Position numbers and translations under genes: made by a program
Origin: Atrina japonica
Taxonomy: Eukaryota; Mollusca; Bivalvia; Pterioida; Pinnidae
NCBI GenBank assembly: GCA_030159075.1
Contig: BROG01000551.1
Location: 248,001-312,000 of the forward strand
DNA: 64,000 nt
Reading direction: 5' to 3'
The notes under the pieces: model-generated
Database searches by the model: none
What the model was told of the DNA's origin: nothing
The model's input: the letters and a program-made list of their open reading frames with translations, nothing else
Shown here: one piece after another, positions 19,755-33,700 of the stretch
Layout: each line of letters starts with the position of its first letter
Position numbering within the stretch: the first letter of the stretch is position 1

Positions 19755-20100
19755 ACTTATGCTTTAACTATTCTTAAATTTAAAAGCCGTTTGATTGTGA
19801 AAGTGAAAGTGAAAGTAATGTCACGATAAACCAGCCGACGCACGGTATAGGGGCATATTTTGGTCTTTACTTACTCTAGGAGTAACCACAGGCCAAGAGG
19901 ATTCTGTTGGAGAATGATTAAAAATTGGGATAGAGAGGATATCACTTATTTCATATTTAGAAAACCCAAGGCCTGTGGAGTAACTAAAGAGGTATCCTAG
20001 CTACAATAAAATACGCCGGAAGTTCAATTTATATATCTCTCTAGACTTTTCGATTCTCTACACCAGACAGAAATAGATATCCGAAATGCCACGAGCTGTT

Positions 20101-20160
20101 AACCAATCAGATGGTAGTTGATGTTGTCAAATTTCTGGAAGACTTCGCATTTCTCGGAAA
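20101..20160 (+). promoter_or_regulatory. Possible STAT promoter motifs (CCAAT, GAS-like)
   Basis: AACCAATCAG at 20101-20110 is a CCAAT box, and TTCTCGGAA at 20151-20159 fits TTCN3GAA and is identical to one palindrome of the right TIR. They lie about 1.1 kb upstream of the first coding exon. No transcription start can be placed from sequence. Confidence 0.3.
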
Positions 20161-21246
20161 CGTGATAAATAACTTTTACATTAAGTTCCCCTATGCGTCT
20201 GATAGTTGTGGACAAACTGACGCTGTCAAACAGAAAATAGGTCATTTTGGGTTTGTATATATTTATTAATTAATATTGGCAAGTATGATGAAGTAGATAG
20301 GCTACACATAATAAAGGTGTTTTGATGTTTAGCCTTTAGGGAGCATAAATTTTGACAGATCTGGTTGACACACTTTCAGCGGATATGAAGTTAATTGTCA
20401 ATGTGCGCATCATTGTACTTACATTGATAACGGAATTCCCGAAAATTTCCTGTTTCCCTGGAAAAAAATAAATATGGGCATTCAGAGGACTCTAGGTGGT
20501 CACTATTGTCATGAATTATTTCAATTTTTACCACTTTAGAAATGAAGGGAGGGAGAATCTATTAAATCTTGGGGGTTGTACACCTGGTCCACATGTGAAT
20601 GTTAAACTTTCTTAAAAATCTAACTATTTAATATGGCTGTAGTTCAGACAATATTATCATCTATCCCATCAGGGGCCTCATCATAATCTTGCACAAGATG
20701 CATATCAGTGACGCCCACTTCACATTCCAAGTGCTTTTCACTGGTCAGTATTTCAAAATCTCATAATCTAAAAGATTGTTAGCTTAGTGGAGGTGTATTT
20801 AATTCACAAGAGATGTAAAAACAATATTATTGTAGTTTAAGTAATATTATATTTCCTGATTTGAAAATGTGGGATTGTCAATGCTTCTGAAATCAGAACA
20901 GTTTTGTGCTAGTCTTTGTTCCTGTTTATTCTGTTTTATAAAGCTGTAACTGGTTGCAATTGCCAGTGTTGAAATTGAGTTTGTCACAGAGCAAGGTGAA
21001 ATTATCGACTTTTGGACAACATTACATGAGAAGAGGATTTGTTATACGTGTACATGTAGCAGAAACTGTTCACACTATTTTACAAACTATTGAGGTAACA
21101 GTAAGACATCTATCTCTATGTGTACATGTGGTATTGTTGCACATATATAAATATATAACCAGGCTGTTTGAGACTGGGGACTTGTCAGTACATATAAATG
21201 TTATGTAAAACATCAGATCAACCATTAGATATAGAACGTACAATAG

Positions 21247-21750
21247 ATGCCAGGGATAATTCACCAGCAATCAAGAATGGACCAGTTACCGGACATAAAT
21301 CGTGCTAGTGCACAACATGCTGTGGTGCCATATGTAAACAACATTGACAGACAAACTATCGCACAAAGTGGAGGCTACCAGCCAGACATTAACCCAAGTA
21401 CAGCTAACATGCAGAAACCATGTAGCATGGACAATTGTCAACACAACCCCAACCATGTCAACTTCTATCCGAAGATGGAGGAAGAAAACGGTCAGTTGAA
21501 ATATGATGGTTACAGTGACTATGGAAGCTGTCCAAAGCCTGAACCATATAATGGACACATGGATCTTCCTTCTTGTAGTAGAAACATGCCAAGCTCTTAC
21601 ACAAGCGAGAACGTTGATGGTGCCATGTACCCTACTGGTCAATCCTATCCCGTGCGTATGATGAACAACTTCAAACCAGAACCGTATTTAGGGATGAATG
21701 CACACTCAAATATTGATCACACAAGCAGTATGACACTGCTCACACCAAAG
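21247..21750 (+). CDS. STAT exon 1: N-terminal extension
   Basis: 168 codons from ATG 21247 (an in-frame TAG lies just upstream); ATG 21277, with A at -3 and G at +4, is a better-context alternative. The donor AAG|GTAGGA is in phase 0. The sequence is rich in N, P, S, M and Y with no known domain, and looks disordered (repeated KPEPY). It joins exon 2 in frame, adding PEPASG before the canonical STAT methionine. Confidence 0.7.
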
Positions 21751-24700
21751 GTAGGACTATTTTCCAGCTTATTAAGAAGCTTCTGAATTAAATCAAAATG
21801 AGGTGACTGGTTCATGTCTTTGATCAGGGTCTGAAGTCACAAAATTTACTCAGTATGTCGACCATGACTGTCACACTGACAGGTCACCTCTCTTTCTCAT
21901 GAGATTGACATTTAATTTCTCAAGACAGTGTCAGTGGTTGGTGTCTCATGACACTGGCAGATGATCTTATGACACTGATATATGTAGGTGATCGTCTGAG
22001 ATAGGTGATCTTATGACACTGATATATGTAGGTGATCTCCTGAGATAGGTGGTCTTATGACACTGATATATGGTCTTATGACACTGTGATCTCCTGAGAT
22101 AGGTGGTCTTATGACACTGACACTGATATATGTAGGTAGGTGATCTCCTGATGACACTGGCAGGTGGTCTTATGACACTGATATATGTAGGTGATCTCCT
22201 GAGATAGGTGGTCTTATGACACTGATATATGTAGGTGATCTCCTGAGATAGGTGGTCTTATGACACTGATATATGTAGGTGATCTCCTGAGATAGGTGGT
22301 CTTATGACACTGATATATGTAGGTGATCTCCTGAGATAGGTGGTCTTATGACACTGATATATGTAGGTGATCTCCTGAGATAGGTGGTCTTATGACATTG
22401 ACAGCTGATACAATGTATCTCAAGACAGTGGTTGGTATCTCGTGACACTGGCAGGTGATCTTATGACACTGATATATGTAGGTGATCTCCTGAGATAGGT
22501 GATCTTATGACACTGATATATGTAGGTGATTGTCTGAGATAGGTGGTCTTATGACATTGACAGCTGATACAATGTATCTCAAGACAGTGGTTGGTATCTC
22601 GTGAAACTGACAGGTGGTCTAATAACACAGGTATATGTACGTGATCTCCCTAGACAACAGGTGATTTTATGACATTAACAAGTAATGTCTCATGATATTT
22701 GTTTCTCATGACACTTATATGTGGTCCTGCATAACACTAATTTCTGGTCTCTCATGACACTGATGGGTAATCTTATAAATCTGACATGAAATCTCATGAC
22801 ACTGAGAGGTGGTCTCTTATATATACGACACTGATACATATAGGTGATCTCCCTAGATGGGTAGACTCGTGACATTGACAGGTGATATCTCAAGAAAGTT
22901 GTTCTCTCACGACACTGGCAGGTGGTCTAATGACACTGAAACATATAAGTGATTTTCCGAGATAGGTGGTCTTCGACAAGTAATATCGCATGACAATTGG
23001 TCATTATGACACTTATAGGTGGTCTTTCATGACAGACACGTGATCTCCAAGGACTGGTGGTCTCTCATGACACTGACTAGTGATCTTTCAAGACAGGTGG
23101 TCTTTCATGACAAACACGTGATCTCCTAGGACTGGTGGTCTCTCATGACACTGACTGGTGATCTCCCAAGACATGAGGTCTCTCATGACACTGTCAGGTG
23201 ATCTCCTAAGATAGGTGGTATCTCATGACACTGACTGATCTCTCAAGACAGGTGGTCTCTAATGACAGTGACAGATGATCTCCCAAGACAGGTGGCCTCT
23301 AATGATACTGACAGGTGATCTTCTTAGACAGGTGGTCTGTCATGACACTGAAATGTGATCTCCTAAGACAGATGGTCTCTCATGATATTAACAGGTTATT
23401 TCCTAAGACAGGTGATTTCCCAAGACAGGTGGTCTCTAATGATACTGACAGGTGATCTAAGACAGGTGGTATGTCATGACACTGACAGGTGATCTCCTAA
23501 GACAGGTGGTCTCTCATGAAACTAACAGGTGATCTCCAAAGACAGGTGGTCTCTCATGACACTGACAGGTGATCTCCTGAACAGAAAAATTTAATTTGGG
23601 ACATATTTTTTAAAATACATTATGTACTTTATTTATTTTGAAAATTTTGCATATATTTTGGGAAAATAAAAGGCATTTTTTAATTGGGAATGGGCCCCGT
23701 AACAGGACCCAAAAATGGCCTTTGAAAATTGCTGGGAATACTGTAAATATGGTTTTATTCATGAGAATTTTCTTTACGCTTAATTTCGTGAGAGCTATCA
23801 CTTGTGAAAATAAAAGTATCGCATAATGAAATATGATATTACAGCCTTCTATGATTTTATGAAAATAACTTACCAACGGGTAAGTGACCAGTCAAAATTC
23901 ATTTACCCAAACAGGAAATTCACTTAATCAAATTAAAAATGTAAGTTTTATAGTAAGTTTCACCATTGTTAGATGAAAATAATGGCTATCCATTTCAATG
24001 TACATTGGAATCTCGTTACCGTATGTCAAAATCAGAAGAGTGGAAATTCCGATTATGTCAAAGTTGAGCGGCCGGTCCTGATTATTTTACTGTATATTTA
24101 CATGTATACTATTTTTATTCCGATATCTCGAAGTTTTTATCTTGAAATTTTGCTTCTTAAATATTTTTCTGGTCCGAAGTATCGAAATAATACAGAATTG
24201 TCACTTGTTATCTCGAAGTTACATGTACCATCTGTGATTGAAGGTTTACATTTTGTATGTGAAAATCATTCTTAAAATTACTTGTTTACCTGCAAAACAC
24301 GGGCCAATCCACTTAAGTTAACAAACCAAGATGAAAGTGTACCAAGGAATTAATAATTCCTTAAATCCAATTTGAATTAAGCAGTACCAACAGTCAGTAA
24401 GTCTATCCGTTGTCCAATTAGAATTTAGAAAATATGTGAATTGAAAACTTTTTGTTTTGGTTATCTTGAATTTTCGATATCTCAAAGTAAACGGGGCGGT
24501 CCCGTGAATTTCAAGATAGTGAGATTCCACTGTATTTCATTAAAACTTTTATTTACAGTAATTATTTTTACTTTAATCATTCACTTACATTCATTTCAGA
24601 TTTTACTATTTTTATACGATGTATAGTGATGATTATTTTACCAAAACCTGAAATTCAGGTCTGTTTGATATTGGTTTTTTTATTACATGTACACATCCAA

Positions 24701-27700
24701 ACTGCAAATATGAGCTGGCAACACATGATGCGTTATGGCACTTTCAGCTATGACGTAAAGACTGATATGTTTAATTGTCAATAAAAATAATTATTTAAGT
24801 TTCTAATTGTTTTTTGTAATGTATTTTGAACTGAAAATAAAAGGAAATGGATCACTTTTAAAACTTAAAAGGGAATCCAGATTTTCAATAAGGCGTCAGC
24901 ACTCGCCATACAGGCGAGTTCATTATGTAAATTTACTTGCCCAAAACGATTTCTTACTCCCCAACTTGAGTGGACTTTTCGAACCCTGTTAACTTGAAAT
25001 ATAGTGCATCAAAATTCACTTACCCACAGGTAAGTAGCATTCAGTTTTTATACGCCAGTCAATTTTGACGGGACGTATATGGTATACTGTTGTCTGTCCG
25101 TACGTCGTCCACACTTCGCATGATAACTCAAAAATGCCTTAACAGATTTCAATGAATTGTTTTTAGTTTGTTTCTAACCATAAATGCAAGTTTCCTTTCA
25201 ATTTTTATTAAATTCTGATTTTCCGTTGCTGAGTTATGGTCCTTGGAAATATGTAAATATTTGAAAAATAAGTTTTCACAGTTTTTCTTGGTAATGCTTT
25301 AACATAGTGAGTTGATATTTGATTGTATCTAGATGATTTACAGATCAAGTTCAAATTGGGTTTTGGTCGGATGATTTTGTGCAGAGGTATGGCCCCTTGA
25401 CTTAGTAAATTTTTTTAAAAAATATCCTTTCTGCACCTTTTCTATGCAATTCCTCTACGTATTAATTTGATATTTGGTATATCATTGTATATAAATGAGT
25501 TACAGATCAAGTTAAAATTTGGTTCCAATCGGATGATTTTGTGCAGAGTTATGACCCCCTTTCTGCGCCTTTTCTTTGCAATGCCTCAACATATTGATTT
25601 GATACTTGTGTGGAAAGTGGCACTAATGAAGTCTTTCTCTGATCACAAGTTATTATGGATATCATTGTTGTAAGAATAAAGGTTTGTGACATAAAATTTA
25701 TACCTCAGTATATTTATATCTCTAGTATGCCATATGAATAACCCCCCCCCCCCCCCCCCCCCAAAAAAAAATTGAAGTTTGATAATTAAAAAAAGTGTAG
25801 GTCACCATAGTTTAAATCAAAGATTCTTCCTTGTGATTTGTATATATAAACCAAATGGATTTATAATTTTCTGTTAATTAAACTTTTGAAAAAATCTCAT
25901 ATTTCATTTAAAATGTATTTGAAAAGACATCAAGGTAGACGGGGGGGGGATCATGTGCTCTGAAAGCGCAGCTCTTTATTCAGTTTCCCGATCTCATTTT
26001 TCACTTGCTTTGGGTAACGGGTAATTGAATCCTAGCTAGAACACTGTATTAGTATGATGAAATGGGCATTCGAAAAACATGTGTGCAGCAAAAATAAACA
26101 TGATAATGTTCTGTGAAAATTTCCGAATTTACAGTAGATATTGTATTGCAATTTGCAACACAGAATTTCTCTGATATAATTGTTGTACATGTATGTCTGT
26201 GACCTATATACATGTGTAAATGTACAAATGTAGGTCAAACACTCAGAACCTTTACAACACATTTGCTAAAGTAGTGTCACAATGCAGAGAATGGCAGTTC
26301 AAAGCTACAGTCATGGGACATAAATACATGTATTCACCACTTATTTTATTCTCTTCTTTGTTTTATATGAAACTAACAATTTTTATATGCTAGTAAAATC
26401 CACAAATCATACCAGAATTTGACAAATTTGTACAAATTTATAGTAGGATAATTCGTTATTTCTAAAATATAGGCATTTTTAAATTATCATATTTATTTAC
26501 AGAAATGACAGTATTTTTCTCACAGAGTCATTCTGTAAATTCTGTAATTATTGTTTCATTCTAATGAAATATGTCAAAATTTACGTTTGTTTGTTTGTTG
26601 TTGTTTAACGTCCCACTCGAGAATATTTCACTCATATGGAGACGTCACCAAATGCCGGTGAAGGGCTTCAAAGTTTGGCCTATGCTCGGCACTTACGGCC
26701 ATTGAGCAGTAGGGTTCTTTAACGTGCCAACACCTACTGTGACACGGGACCTCCAGCTTTTACTGTCTCATCCGAAAGACAGGAAACCAACCTGTCGCCG
26801 GCGGGACTCGAACTCACGACCTCACGATCCAGAGTCGAGCGCGCTAACGACTGAGCCAGGCCAGCTCCAAAATTTACGTGTACCTGGAATAGTTTTTATC
26901 CTCCACAGAATCACTATTTTTTCAAAATTAACAAAGAGTATATCTAAATTTCAAAAAGATTAAAAATATGATTTCAATTTCCTTCTTGTAAAAATAAAAT
27001 GTTTGAAATATTGCTTAAAATAAATTTATAGTGGATTCTGTGGGCATTTAAAAATTGTTGATTTTATATAAAATACGTAAGTTGTGAATATTTATTTCCC
27101 ATGACTGTACATTGCTTAAATTCACTGTAATTCACATACCTATGCCTTTTTCTGTCAATTTTGGGAAATTTAATGTGAATTCGTGTCTTAATGGGAAAAA
27201 TGGCAAGTACCATGTATACATGTAATCCATAAGCAATTGAATGCAATGGAACATCTTTTTTTTTTTTTCAATGCATTTCCCCAGGAAATAATCAATTTTT
27301 TATAGGGTCACAGTGTGTACTCAAAATTGGGAATTATTTTCATCCAAATGGGAAAAAACTGCATGTATTTTGCGTTGGGAATGGAGCCGAATTATGGCCC
27401 CATTGAAACTATAGAAAAAGGCTGAACTATAATTGCATGATTTTATTTATCTGGGCAATATATATTAGTCTTGTTATAAATATTACATGTAAAAATGTAA
27501 ATACCACAACAAAAAAGCCGGTATGGTAATTTCAAAATTGACTGCATACTTTGATTTTTTTTATAGATAGATTGTTTAAGAAAATCACAAAACATGTTCC
27601 TGATGAGTTTTGTCACATATATTAGCTCTTTTTCAGCCTTTAATGGGAGTTCACATTTTTTTTTTAATATATACAAATTTCAATTCAATGACCAATTTTT

Positions 27701-30700
27701 TTTTTCAGTCAAATTTATAGAAACATTTTATGACAGACAGAAATGATGAATTAAATTTGGTGAAAGAGCAGCTCTAAACAGAATTCATTACCATGTAATA
27801 ACTGTCTCACTAAAATATATTTAAATGCATCAGTCATCAACATACTTATGTGTATAACAATGTTACTAGGTCAAATGTTAAATTGTTCCTGTCACTCCGA
27901 TTTACAATTTACGGAGCAGCAGGAACACAAACAAAATTACTGGACACTAAAGTGCATTTTAGGATGTAGTTGATGTAGAACATACTGTGAAAACTGCCCT
28001 GACAGACCTTTTTGATAAACAACCACCTGTCTAATGAGACCACATTTGAGAACCAGTCCATTAGATAATCCTTTAGATAATCCCAAAGATAGAAATTATC
28101 TGGGACCCAGTAGCCCATGGCGAGTAAAAACTGAGCTGGGCTAGTAGATTTCACAGTATTTTAACCAAGGTACAAATTTGCAATTTCATAAATTTCATTT
28201 GATTTTTTTGTAAACTGAGTATACTTTCCTACATGTAGCTAGTGTTTGAACTTCTTTAAAATATGTTTCGTAGTAAGATTTTTTTAAATAGCATGTTATA
28301 GGAAGAGCGAGTTTCTGGGCTTCCAGACATGCAACTGGGCTACAAAAAATCCTGTCATACATGTATGAGCCCAGTGGGCTCCTTGATTGCAGAGTTTAAT
28401 TTCTATCCCTGAAACCTGTTTTAAGGAGCTAGGGATCATCTGTGTCGAGAAGTTGAGAGTCCACATTTGATTGGCAGATCATTAAGTGAGAAGGGCTGAT
28501 TTCTCAAAACAGGTTCTGCCATACATCACTACATGTATATACGTGTACACTCACATGCCAAAAGTACATCAACTTTTTTCATATTCCCATTGCTTTCTTT
28601 GTTAAATCAACTTTTTAAAAATAATTTTCCTGACTCAAATATTCAGTGAAATCTTGCAAACTTTTGTACAATTGTGTGGAAGTCTGTGGACTTGGTTTGG
28701 AATCATGTGTTAATGTCTTTCTTTTTATAAAATGCAAGTACATATATATATATATATAAGTGACAAGCAAAATTTGTAGCCCCATTTCCTTCTCTTTTCT
28801 TAGTTAGTGGCATAAAAAAAAAATACTTCTTGCAAAGAAAAAATTTTGTTTCCCAGAAATAAAGCTTCAAAGAAATTTAAACCAAAAACTAGAAGAAAGT
28901 CAAAAGACTTTCTTCTAAACATATACAATTTCACATGAATTGATGAAACCATTAATTTGTGATAGCTATTGGAAAAAGTTGATTTAACATTGAAAGCTAT
29001 GGGGAAAGTTGACAGTGACATACTTGCACTTATACAGATTTTACTCTATAGAGAAGAATGACGGTATAAATATGCAACTCATTGATTCCCTCTTCTAAAC
29101 ATATACAATTTCACATGAATTAATTTGTGATAGCTATTGGAAAAAGTTGATTTAACATTGAAAGCTATGGGGAAAGTTGACAGTGACATACTTGCACTTA
29201 TACAGATTTTACTCTATAGAGAAGAATGACGGTATAAATATGCAACTCATTGATTCCCTCTTGTAACCACCCCCCCTGAAATCAACACAAAATTGAAAAC
29301 CGTAATAGTTAGCCCTCTAACTTTATGATACATGTATAAGTCTACAAAGGTAAAGTAACACATCCAGGTTCAGTCTTAAACCAAAGAAATACAGTCTTCT
29401 TTCCAAAAATAGGTTGTACAAATAAAACATATTAGATATTACCTTGCACGGACTCCATGCATTACTGAATCTCTAATACATTTGTGATGACAAAGAGCTT
29501 GTCATCCCTGTTAAGATTTGATTTAGACTCATGTTTGTAAATGTGTGCAAATTTATTATCTAATTCGCTCTGCTCAAACCACAATTAAATATTTATCAAC
29601 TAAATACAACACTATCTGGGAGTCGCATCTTGCCACCCAGGTAACATGAAGATTTATTCATAAAAATAAAGGATGTTTACTTAGAGCAAACCGAATGCCA
29701 TAAGGTCACAGGGTCAAAGGTCATCAATAGAGTAAATTCATTCTCCTACTTATCTGAAAATGAAGAAGAATGATGTAAGTCTGTTCTTTTGAATGCAACT
29801 ATCACTTGACCCCTATTTATACCTGTTGTTGTAAAAGTCGTCGATAACAATAGCGAACCCTTTAGTGACCATTCGGGACACTTTAACATTCAAAATACGA
29901 CATGAGGAATATCAGAATGAAGCGGATGGAATGTCTATTGCCAAACTACATCCCTATATATACCCAAATCTGTTGACATCCCGATAGTCCGACGGTTCGA
30001 TAGTCCGACGGTCCGATAGTCCGACGGTTCGATAGTCCGACGGTCCGATGGTTTGATACTTTTGGTACATTTTTTACCTTTTGACCTTGACCTTTGACCT
30101 TTTTTCAGTTCATTATAGAAAATACATAGGCGTAGGGAGCGGGGGGGGGGGCAGGGGGCGGGGGGGGGCCCCACTTTTTCTGAGCCATGAGATTTAACTG
30201 TTGGACTATCGGACCGTCGGACTATCGGACCGTCGGACTATCGGACCGTCGGACTATCGACATGTCACCCTTTTGGTTCTGTTTAATCCTCTTGATAGCC
30301 ATGAGATTTAACTGTCGGACTATCGGACCGTCGGACTATCGACATGTCACCAATCTGTTACAATTCGTAATTGTTTGTAATTAATCCTATCATAATCGCT
30401 AATCGTTGTAATTGATTGCCACTAAAATAGATGGCAAATGATTTGCCTTTATAGGGTCACAGTGTGTACTCACCTATGTGTGATTGGGGCATAACGACGA
30501 GAGTTTGGACTGGTCTAAGTTATTGATTTACAGAAGAGTCCATTATTTTTCAGGGGTTGATGAGTACTGACCCCAATTTTTAGGCACTTTATTAATGTTT
30601 TCTTATCAAAATGTCTGGAATTTTGTCTGATTAATTTACATATCAAACTGAAAACAAAATTACTGGGCATATCAAACTTAATTTTCCAATGATGGCCTCA

Positions 30701-30721
30701 GAAATATCACCATACCATGCA

Positions 30722-30763
<42 letters not shown>

Positions 30764-33700
30764 CCCCGATAAGAAAAATAAAAACTGTCTGCTAAATATA
30801 GATTTACTTGGAGATATTTTTATGCATGTTACTGAGTGGGACAACTTTTCGTGTTACATTGTAAGTGTTAAGCTCAGTTTATCTGTCTGATATTCGACTG
30901 CATGATGTTGGTACATGTAGGTCAATGGTGTACGAGATTGTATTGTGGAAGTCTGCACTACTTAGTACTGTTCTTACCACCTGATCTTAAGACTTAACAT
31001 GTATAAATGATATTTATCCCATGTGGTTTGACAGCTGTGGGGGGGAGGGGTGTCTTGCAGTAGATGAAGATTATAGATACATGTACATGCATGTAACCGG
31101 CAAGTGAATATGAAACTAGGATTGTGTCTTTGGATTTGCCAATTAATAGTTGATCAATGAGAAAACAGCCAGAGAAATCTTAATCATATCAAATTTATGT
31201 CAAAATAACAACTAACCTATTCATAGAGGAAATTGAATATGTTTGCATCAGAATTATTTTTTATTATTGTTTTTTATTTATCTCCCTTTTAGCTTGCTGT
31301 GATGAAAGTCCGGAGAGCTACATGTACATGTATATGTACATAAAATGTCATACCCCCAGCATCGTGGTCATCAGCTTCTGTAAACAAAACTTTAACCTGG
31401 CCTATATCTTTTTAACTGCAAGGGATAGGGCTTTGATATTTCACATATAGATTCTACATGTATATGGCCAGAACTTTCATTTGGGACCTTGACTTTTGAC
31501 CTTGTGACCTTGACCTTGGACTTTGACCTACTTTTCAAAAGCTCTAACTTTGGCTATAGCTTTAAAAGTATGAGCGATAGGGCTTTGGTATTTCACATAT
31601 AGATTTCTTATGACCATACTTGCATGTAGCTTTCATTTAGTACCTTGACTTTAGACCTAGTGACTTTGACCTACTTTTCAAAAAGTTTAACCTTGGCTAT
31701 AGCTTTTAAACCATGGGCGATAAGTCTTTGATATTTCACACAAACATGTAGATTACTTCTGACATATATAGCTTTCATTTGACCTTTTTGTACCTTGACT
31801 TTTGACATAGAGACCTTGATCTTGTTCTTCGACCCACTTTTCAAAATTTTAAACCTAAGCTGAAGGAATCAAAAAGAAAATTGATACATGCAGCTATGGG
31901 TCAGATACCTATTTTGATAATTTTCGGCGAGCTTTGTTGTCTCCTGATTACTCTTGTTTCTTTTGTAATACATATACATCATGATGTACAAAGTATTATA
32001 TTATTGTACTATTTTTAATTGAGAATGGGACCTTTGAATAGCTCCTGTTGGAGAAATTTGATTCCATTATAGCAATTTATATTTGGTATTGTTATAATCT
32101 TGTGAGAAAGCACTTTACATATATTTAGGTTTTAGTTCAAATTCATTGTTGAGCCACAAAATAAGAAAAGAACAATCTGTCATAGATCAAATGAAGAACA
32201 TTCGATGGTGGGCGCCAAGATTCCTCTGGGATCTCTTGTTATTTAAAATATGAAATTGATATGCGTTGATTATTTGGTAACTACGGTACATGTAAGTGAC
32301 AGACAATGTGGTTGCTAGGGCTAAAATAGTCCCTGTATTTGATCATCAATATTTCATTATCTGTTAACAAAACATAAAAGAAAATACTTTTTTGTCTCAA
32401 AAATGTAGTATGTACATGTATTTATTTTTATTCATATGGCCCTGCATCCATCGTCCTTGCGTCATCAGTCCGTCGTCAATCCGTCCTGAACAATTCATGT
32501 TACCACTAGCTCTCAGAAAGTACTGAAGAGATCTCCTTGAAATTTGACATGAAGGTGCCCCTTGAGGTCTAGTTGTGCATATTACATTTTCAGAGAGATC
32601 GGAATCCAAGATGGCCAACAGGTAGCCATATTGTATTTTTACCAAAGGAAGTTTGTTACTGCTACTTCTCAAAGTACTGAAGGGATCTCTTTGAAATTTG
32701 ACATGATGTGTAGTTGTGAATATTACATTTTAAGAGAGATCGGAATCCAACATGGCTGACATGTGACTATCTTGGTTTTTGACCAAAGAAAGTTTGTTAC
32801 CACTATTTCTCAGAAAGTACTGAAGGGATCTCCTTGAAATTTGACATGAAAGACCCCCTTGAAGTCTAGTTATGCATATTACGTTTAACAGTTTGAAAAC
32901 AAAACTAGGTTAGGCGCACTTATAAATATATTTGGAGGTGACGCGTACCATTGTCGCCATATTGTTCACTTGCTAGCAAAGTTAAATGTACAACCGTTAA
33001 ATGGTCAACAATCTAGAGGAAGTGTATCTTGACAACATGAATGGGCCAGGTATGATGGGCCGTCCATGATTTGGTTGTTGAACCTCCTCTGGTCATGTGA
33101 TGATTTGCGAAGGAAGAAAGCATAGCCCACCACTGAAACTTAAAGGCACAGCATTGGTAATCGTGGTACTGGTAGGCCTACTGTGTGACATGGATCTGTT
33201 GGTCATTGACTCACCACACGCTAAAGAAGACAGTGTTTCAGAAAAAGATTTACTTTGTAGGTCAGAACAAGACCTACATGTATCACATGATCGGACAGAA
33301 CTTTTGGACCGATGACCACTCATGAATAATACATGTTTACTGATGATGCAATCTTGCTGAAATGTGATTTTTTTTTACAAACAAAAGTAGTCCGCATTCA
33401 TATTTGTGGTAATATTTTGACCCGCATAGCCTTTTTACACTGCTTCATGCCTGTATGAACACAGTAAGTGTTTAAAGAGTGCGTCACACACAGTATTTTT
33501 CGTCAATACTTTAATGTCATCGACTGGTGGCAAAGTCCTGGCCTTATGCTATGCTATTGTTTAATGTGGTTGATATTTTTACCTCTTTATTTCAAGTTTT
33601 CATAGGTTTCCTTCCCCCTTCTGTATTTCAGGTTTTCACCTGTATTTCAAGTTCTGTTGTGTATTTCAGGTACATGTATATGTAGTCTCTTATATTTTTC

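Larger units (their letters stand above)
16368..21246. other. Intergenic DNA between the element and STAT
   Basis: No supported gene. It holds one SINE (16487-16740), a second-type SINE (18794-19037), a 107-bp tandem duplication (about 18433-18630), an (AT)n run at about 19726-19752, a short GTGAAA triplet repeat near 19797 and otherwise AT-rich sequence. The stretch 19990-20230 has fewer repeats and carries CCAAT and GAS-like motifs. Confidence 0.6.

Noticed and set aside
21930..23580. CRISPR-like regular repeat spacing
   Set aside because: Units are contiguous and degenerate with no unique spacers, in a eukaryotic intron.
33097..33315. 72-codon frame with a hydrophobic run
   Set aside because: No splice context or recognisable pattern; short enough to be chance.
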